From a virus, in the IMG/VR virus record IMGVR_UViG_3300021375_002223, positions 1 through 20,858 of that record: a stretch of 20,858 nucleotides of DNA; one strand, given 5' to 3'. Made by a program: the position numbers and the translations under genes. Positions within the stretch are counted from its first letter, which is position 1; the number at the start of each line of letters is the position of its first letter. The notes under the pieces are model-generated. The model was given only the letters and a program-made list of their open reading frames with translations. It searched no databases and had not been told where the DNA came from. Positions 1 through 9,000 of this stretch are shown piece after piece.

Positions 1-3000
1 ATTTTTCATTGTTACATCAATGTTGCCACCTAAGTTGTAATTATTTTCAGGATCATATATTGATGCTGTTAAGTTTGGTATTTGGTAGCCTGGTGGTACA
101 CTTACAACATGCATATTTGCATTACCTGTAAGTGCCGCTGTTAGTGTAGTTGTTAAACTTGTAGGTCTTGTAGCATGATTGATTTCAAATGCATTTTCGT
201 ATGCTTTGTTTACAATAAATGTTTGACTATTAACACTTGCTGTATCTGTTGAGCCTGTTGAAAGTGTAATACTGTCACCTACTGCAAATATATGTGTATT
301 TGCAGGAACATGGATAACTCTTGATGTTACAGAACTAGTTGTTGCATCACCTGTTAATGTTGGTGCTGGATACACTAAATACTTCATTGAAGTTAATTCT
401 GCTGTTGGTATAACATTTGTATTTGCTAAACCAATTGTGAATGTATTTTGTGTAACACTCTTAATAGCAAATTCTGTATTGTTAATGCCATTTGCTGAAC
501 CACTTGTATTAATAAAGATTGTATCAGTTGCACTTAGCAAATTGTTTGGTTTATTAATAATTAATTGAGAACCTACTGCTGATGATACTATTGCTCCTAA
601 ATTTGCTTTTTCTGATTGGTTGATTGCAAAACTTCCAACATTATCTGCAATGCTTTTTGGTATGATTGCATAGTTTGGTTGTGTGTTTGATACTGCAATA
701 TTACCTGTTAAAACTGAACTTGCATTATGTTGAGTATCAGCAAATCTTAATATGTTGTTATCAACTGCTTCTGTGTCCATAAACATTTTATGTTGTGGCT
801 CAACTGCATGTACATCTATTGCAACATTTGGTGCAGAAATAACTTTAGTACTATTTCCTGTGTTGTTAAGTGGCAAGTAATCAAATACAATATCTAAGTT
901 ACTACCAAACATTGATGGTAGTGAAACATTTGCTGAGTTGTTAATGCCCATATAGAATGTTCCTGCTGGCGCAATTTCAGTGTATAATTTACTAATATAC
1001 GCCTGTGTTGTACCTGCAATTAGTGAACTACTTCCGCTTCTAGGCTGAAGTAATATAGACGAATATCCACCATCTGTAGTTGATTGTTCAACTGTAGAAC
1101 CGAAATCATTAACTAATACTTGCTTGTTTTTATTTTCATCTATCTGATAGATCATTGCTTTAAGATTATTTGATGTATCATTTGCCGCAAATTTATTATC
1201 ACTATTATCAATAGTAACACTACTGTTGTTTACTTCTTTAATTTTTCTGTCTACAATATCTGCAAATCCGCCGCTGTCATCTTTAATAGCAACTCTTAAA
1301 TTTATTAATTCGTTTTTAGTTGTAGGTGCTAATGTATATTTTATTTTTGCACTATTAATAATTACTATAGGTACTGCTAGTTCAAAATTACTATGTAATG
1401 GTAAACCTGTTAAGCCGTTTTCAAATCCTACATTTAATATAAGTTTATTGTCGGCGCCTTGACCAAATGTATTTCTAACATCTTCGCCCCACCATTCAAA
1501 TGGATACTGGCCACCATTAACATGGCTAGGTCTTAGTTTATTTGTTTTAAGTCTTGCTCTAATTTTTTCTGGTTGGCCACTATGTACTGGTATGTTATTA
1601 CCATTTGGATCAGTCCATATTAAATTATTATTTTTTCTATCAACAATACTTAGAACATCTGTCATGCTATGATGATCAGAGAAATCAAGTTTAACTTTGT
1701 TTTTATTATTTTTATCTACTAGGTTTGAATTTATTCCTGATATAGAAAGACCTTTTTCAACTTCTCCTGTGTACTGAAGAGCCTGATGACTACCATAGTA
1801 TCTTGGAATAAGATCTAACTTACTTGAAATAGATGAGCCATTTCTGGCTTGAAGTTCTATAAACATACCGTCCATTGATGGTGTTTCTTGCTTATATGTA
1901 AAGTTTTCTATCCACCATGCAGTATCAAAGTTTTCTGTTTTTGCTAACATTTCAAAAGCATTGTTCATCCAATTTTCTGAATAGGCCTCATCTGCATCAC
2001 CGCCACTTTGATCCCAATATGGATGTTGTAAATATTCTTGAATGTTTGGTTGAATTCCTGTTTGTTCTAGTAATTGCGTTAAGCCTTCGCTGGTTACATA
2101 TCTAAATTCTAAGTCTAGTTCTACACCATCTATACTTCTTAATGATTCTGGGATACCTGCAAAGTCTGTTTCTAGTGTCAATGCACTATTTGTTGTTGGT
2201 AATCCTAATCCTAGATATACTGGTTTATTGTTATAATTAAATAAGTTACCAGGGTTATTACTTAAAAGATCTTGTTCTTCTGGTGTTTTTTCACTTGTAT
2301 TAAATAATGTTCTTGCAAATTCTCCAGCACTATCATCTTTAAAGAATAAATCTACAGTTTTATTTGTAGTATCTCTTAAAGTATGTACCGGGAATCTACT
2401 GGTCATTGTTCTTACAGAATCTGCAACATCCATTATAATTGTATTAGAATTTATTTTAAATGGTCGTTTAGTACCTGACACGCCTGGTATAATACTAGTA
2501 CTTGTATTTGAGTTCATATATTGAACATTACCAAAACCGTAATTTCCTAAATTGCTTGTAGTAAATCCTGTAATGGTTAAACTATTACTTGTTAAACTAC
2601 TTACAACACCAGTTCTTGTTTCTTTGGAACCTGTGTAAATTACTGCTGTTCTACTTGCTGTATTACTTGTTGTTGCTGGATCATAAATTTGTATAAAGTT
2701 ACCGTCATTGCTTTGTACCGGATACACATTTCCTGCGTATGCACCAGTGCTTGTAAATTGCACAAAGTCACCTGTGTCTATAATTGTTGCATTTGCACCT
2801 GATAAAATGCTGTTGCCTTTTCCGTCATTGTTACCAAATCCTGCAAGGGTGATTTCGTTATATGCTGTTCTGGATATAGTACCAGTATTTGGTGTTCTTA
2901 CATTTGCAGTTATTGTAAATGTTTTATCACTAGAATTCCAATTTGCCACAGTATAATCTTTTGCAATATCAAAGAAATCGTTTTTATCAGTTAATCTCTG

Positions 3001-6000
3001 AGAGCCTATATCAGCAAAGTTAAATGTTAAACCGTTTGACATATAAGATGCTACACTATTATTATATGCATCACCTAATTCTAATTTTACAGTATTAGTA
3101 CCTGAGAGTCCTTTAACTCTAGTACTAACTGTAAAGTCTAAACTTGACTCGTAACTTACATAACATTCTGAATTTATAGAAGCATAATCACTACCAGTAA
3201 CATTTGCTTCATTGATTGTAAAGAAGCCTTTAGAAGGATCATCTACTTCTACTGCACCTGGGTTACCGCCAAGTCCTTTTTCACTTAAACCTGTTACGGT
3301 ATATGCCTTACCAACAGTTAAGTTGGCGGCTGTTGCCTGTGAACCAAAGAATCTTACTGTATCACCAACACCTAATCCATTCATAGAGTTTGGTGCAACT
3401 AATACAGATTGTGTATGAGCATTTGGTAAGTTATCTTTAACTACTGATGCTTTTGTAAAAAATTCTAAATTTTGTACAGGATGAACATGCTCTGCATATA
3501 TTCTTGCTCTGTAATTTGGATCTTTGTAAGGCTCTACACTTTGTATTGGTTTTGTATCACCAGGTCGTATTTTTGTAATGCCTCTTGCTATTTTCTTTAA
3601 TGGTTTATAGTCGCCTTTGTAAACTACTCTTGGTGTTAGTACAAAGTCTTCATTGCTCCATTCTAAAACTGTATCTGATAAGTTTGCATTTTTTACAACA
3701 ATAACATTATCATAAAAATCAGCATTTGTTTTATCGCCTAGAACATTTCCGTCTGTCCATTTTGATAGTCTCTGATCTGAGAACAACATTGCTCTTCCGT
3801 CGACACTTTCTATGTAATTTTTTGCTCCAGAAATAAATCCACCTGCGCCTTCTATGCCGTGTTTCTTTAATCTGAAAATATTCCAATCTTCGTTTTCTGA
3901 TTTTCCTAAATGCAAGTAATCATTTTCAAAAGGTATTCTAGATTTACCTGTGCCAATATGTTTAGCAAAGTATGGAAGATCTATTGCCTCCCAATTAATT
4001 TTATTTCTATTGACATATCCTGCATTTGGAATTATGTAATCTTCTTTGTAATCTCTATACCACAATCCATCTTGTAATGAATTACTTGGTCTTTTCAACA
4101 TACTTTCAGTATCATCTATGTCAATAGTAATCTTATTATCTGTTAAATCATCGACTGTTTTATTATAGGTTCTTTTGCTTATGGTGTTAGCAATTAATGT
4201 ATCGTTGGCAACACTCTTAATACTTAAAACTTTACCTGGTACATCTGCTGTAAATGTATTATTAAATTGTACAGAACCACTTTCAATAACTGTTATGTTA
4301 GAACCAATACTAAAGTTGTCTGTATAAAGAGCAGTATTACTGAAACTGATTGTTGTGGTTGTTGAATCATTTGCTAAACTAAATGCAGTATATTCAGGTG
4401 TATTATAAATTCTTTGATTGTCAATGTAAACTTCAGTGAACGGATATTTACCGTCTATGTTTACAATATTATCTGTTTCAAATTTACTGTTTCCACTTAA
4501 TACAATCTGGAATGCATTGTTTGGATTTATTGAATAATCATTGACAATTGATGTATTTGCTGTTATACTAGTTCTGTTACCTCTATCATATGCCCAGTAT
4601 GTTGTTGCTACATTTTTACCGTCAACACTGACAATAATGTCATCTGTTGTAGTATTGTTTGCTGATCTGATTGGGAATCGTTGTGTAGGTTGATACCTAC
4701 CTGCTGTCATATTTAATGTGGCTAACGATGTACTTGGACTACCGCCTGGCAATGAACTTTCTGCTAGTGTGAAATCATAACCTCTAATAAACAGCCTGTT
4801 ATCGCCGCCTGTTCCTAATAGTGATATATTTGCTTGTATATTTACAAAACTGCTGTTAGACGTTGAATACTGTGCTGTTAGACTGCTTGTATTCAGCGGT
4901 ACCTGTAATGCCGGGTCAGAGTACAAATCAAATGTTGTATTGGTTAGTTTTTTCACAAAGTATGTGCCATTTAGTGCAGATACTTCTGCAAATAAACTTG
5001 TATCATGTGATGCACCTATGCTTGATAAATTAAATTGTAAATTAGCCAAATCAGCATTTGCTGTCTGGAATGCTGATAAACTTTGTAAGTTAGCACCTGG
5101 CTGTGTCCATGTTGTGGCATTTACATTAGCATTAAGGTTTTCATTTGTATATAATTCGTATGTAGGCAAACTATTTGAATCTGGGATTCTCTTAACATAA
5201 AATGTTTTGTTTATTATGTTTGCAGTATTAATAATATTTGCAGTATTGTTTACAAAAGTTATGCTATCTGAATCTGTATATATTGAATTAGTACCGCCTA
5301 CACCTTCAATTGCTAATTCAATTACAGCCGGATTTTGTAATTTAAGATCAACTACATGAGATTCTTTAGGCGCAATGTGAGTATTAAGTTGAATATTTGT
5401 TGCTGTAGTAACTCTTGCTGTAGTACCTTTTGTTATTTGTGTAGCAGAATGTATCTCTGCTGGAGTATCAATATCGCTAAATGCTGTAACATTTGCAACA
5501 TTGGCACTTAATAAATCTTTGTTAATTGCAAAAACTACATTGTCAATGTTTCTTTCATTGCCTAAGTATATGTCTCTTGTAGTAGATGTAGTATGGTCAG
5601 TAATGCTTACATTTGTTAATGCATTTGCACCTGTAAGTGGTTGATCGACGCCTGCTGAACTTCCTGCTAAACCATATGCTAGTACATCACTGAATTCTGA
5701 TATTACAATATTACCCGTAATAACTGCTACATTTGGTTTACTTGCATAACCGTCACCGCCATTTGTAATTGTTACACTTTCTAATTGTGCATTGGCAAAT
5801 AATTTTGCTGTTGCGGTTGCGGCATTACCAGTTGCTGGTGCGTCAATTTCAATTGCTGGTACACTATAATATGTTGTGTTTCTTTCAAATACAAAAATAT
5901 TTGAAACTGCACCTGTTACATTTTCAGGATATACTATCTCTACTTGCTGATTATCTCTAGTAAATTTGCTTTCATCAAGTTTAATGTCCATGCTTTGATG

Positions 6001-9000
6001 ATTATAAACATCACCAAACTCACCGCGTTTTATTGCCCACTCTTCAAATAATTCTATATTTTTATTTGTGTTTACAACATTTGATCTTATTAAACTTGTT
6101 AATGAGTTTGCAGTTCCTTTACTATTAATAATACCTTTGTAGTACTGGAATCCTATTTTGTCGTCTACTTTGATATCTGCATATTCATTTGTAGTTTCAT
6201 ATCCAAGTAAACCTTTTGCTAATTCAGATTGTACTGGATCTAGTAATGTTGCATCTTTATCATGATAAAGTCGTATGCTGTCAATTAATGTATCAAAGTT
6301 TGGTAATACTGCATCGCCGATAATAACAAGACCTTCTGCTTGATATCTGCCGTCCCAATTTTTACTTCTTTGAGTTTTTACTTCTAATCTGTCTTGTCTA
6401 ATACCTAATATGTTATCATTAATAACATCATTGAAAACTGTTTTGTTACTCATTACAAATGCATGTTCGACTAATTCTGTGTGAAGCAGTAATCCATATA
6501 TTCTATTATCTATCGGAGATATTGTAATTGTATTATCTTCTCTAACTACTGAACTATTTTCTGGTATAATTACTTTACCGTTTTCGTCTACAATACTATA
6601 TTGATCGTTTACCTGTCTTTGAATTTTTGATACTTTACCAGTAGTGCTAATAAATTTAACTGATTCTGATAGTGGACTTAATTTAATACTTTCGCCAACT
6701 GCATGTGTTTCTGTTGACCAAAACAAGAATCTTCGTCCTGCTAGTACCCAATCATTTAAACTGTTTATTGACGCATCGTATTCGCCAAAATCAAAACCTA
6801 TATCTTTTTGTTTTCTTCCTAGACTTACTAGGAAATCAAATACTTTTTCTACTGAAGTAAATGTTGTATCATAATAAACTTTTTCTGTTTTGCCAGTGCC
6901 TATTTGATATACTGTACCTGATGCACCGCCTATTGTTGGTAATGCGGCAATACTGGTCCATTGTGCTGTATTAAAAGCACCTGCACTAATATTATTTTTT
7001 GCTATGTAATATGTACTACCTAATTTAACAATTTCATCTTTAAGGTAATTTACAGTAGTTTCAAATATACTAAAGTCTGCTGGACTTCCTCCTTCTTGTA
7101 CACCTTCTTTAGGTCCTGCAAAGTCACTTGGTATTATTTCAAAATACTGTGATATTGTGTCGTAACCTGCTACAGAATACCCATTTGTAGTTTTTGTAAT
7201 TTTAACACCTGTATAAAAGTTTCTGCTATTATAAGGACTGGTATGTAAATTAACAGTTATATCTTCTGTGGGTAAAACTTGACTAGCACTAAAACCGTCT
7301 ACACTAATACTCTCACTATAAACTTTTAATGTTTTGCTATTAACAAATCCTGCAAACTTATGTCCTAATCTAGTGTCTAAGGTTTTAATTGGTTTTGCTA
7401 TTTCTGTTGTTGTACTTAAAGAATAAAATTTTAAATACTGATCAAGCAGTGATGTATATCCGGGTCTTAAAGTAATAACATTATCAGTACTTGTAAAACC
7501 GTGTGGATCATAATTTTGTCTAATTTTTCTTTTACCTGTATTTTTATCTACTACTTGCTCTGGTTGGACAGCAAGTTTGCTTGTACTTCTTCTGTCATAA
7601 AATTGTGATGTAAATTCTCCAGGCCTTGAAAGATATAATGCTTCTAGTACTGCAAACGGATAGTAACTACTTTTTCTCCAGGCATATTCTGCCGGTGATA
7701 TGTCACCAAATGTCCATTGCGAATTTATGCCTGGTGTACTACTATTAAAAGCAGTAAAAATAAAGTCTTGTGGTGATCTTAAATTACCCGACGAGTCTAC
7801 TGGTATTAAAGTATTAATTGTTGGTCTTGCCCAACGTTTCCAATAACCCTTTCTTGTTCCTGCTGGAATATAACCATCTCTGACATTATTCCAAAATGCT
7901 GTATATGAACTTGTGATTGCTGTAGGATATTGTGTGTCCCACCAACTTGGTTTTTTACAAAAGCCAAACATTTCCCATGGTGTTGTATTTGGAGTTTGTG
8001 TATCGTAGTAATAATCATACACGCCTCTCCAGTATCCTGGGTCGTTTGGTCCAGTTGCATAGTTCCATGTAAATTCATTTGTAGAATCATAAACTGTATT
8101 TGTTCTTGCATCTACATTACTTGCTCTAGTCCACTTATTAAAATTGCTTCTTAATAATTGATTGTACTCAACAAGGCTATAATCTGTTTCACAGAAGAAA
8201 CTAGGCTTTATTGTAAATTCATTTAAGTCAATATATTCGCATGTTCTGTATTCTTTTTCAATGTTGCTGTAAATGATTTGCTCAAATGCTAAAACTATAT
8301 CGTCAATCTTGTCATTTTGTCTTACAACATAACTACCATCGTGACATAAAATAACATCTTTATTTGTTTGATATGATGTATCTGTCATAAACTGTGGTTG
8401 GAATGCTCTGAACATTCCTAGTTTAGGTAAACTTGCTGGTACACTTGCAGATTCACTATCTTCGTAAATTCTTAATGTCAGTGTATCATCGAGTGCTAAT
8501 GTTATACTATTATCTAGTGTGACATCAAAAGGTAATGTAGTATCAATTGTGTAATCACTATCAGCACATAATACTGTATTATTATGCATTAATATATGTA
8601 AGTTTTTATCTAGTGACACATTTGCCGTATTGCTGAATGTGTATTCCTGTAAACTTATATTACTAATTGTTTTAGATTCTACTGCATAATCTGTACCGAT
8701 TGGTAGCATGTAGGATAAGTCATATGCATCTTTTGTAATTTTTGTTGACTTAATTGTTTTTAAAACTGTATCTAATATTTCTAAATTTGTTTGTGTTAAG
8801 TAATCATTATTTTTTAAATAAAGTTCTAAGTTTGTTAAAAACTTTCTTTTAAACTTATTATACTCATCATTACCAAATCTTAATGCGTTTAACAGGTTTC
8901 TATTTTCATTTTTACTAAGATACAATGAATGCAACAAGTCTGAATCTACTTGTCCTATATTAATATCGTTAATACTAAATGACTTGCTAGTATCTTTGAA

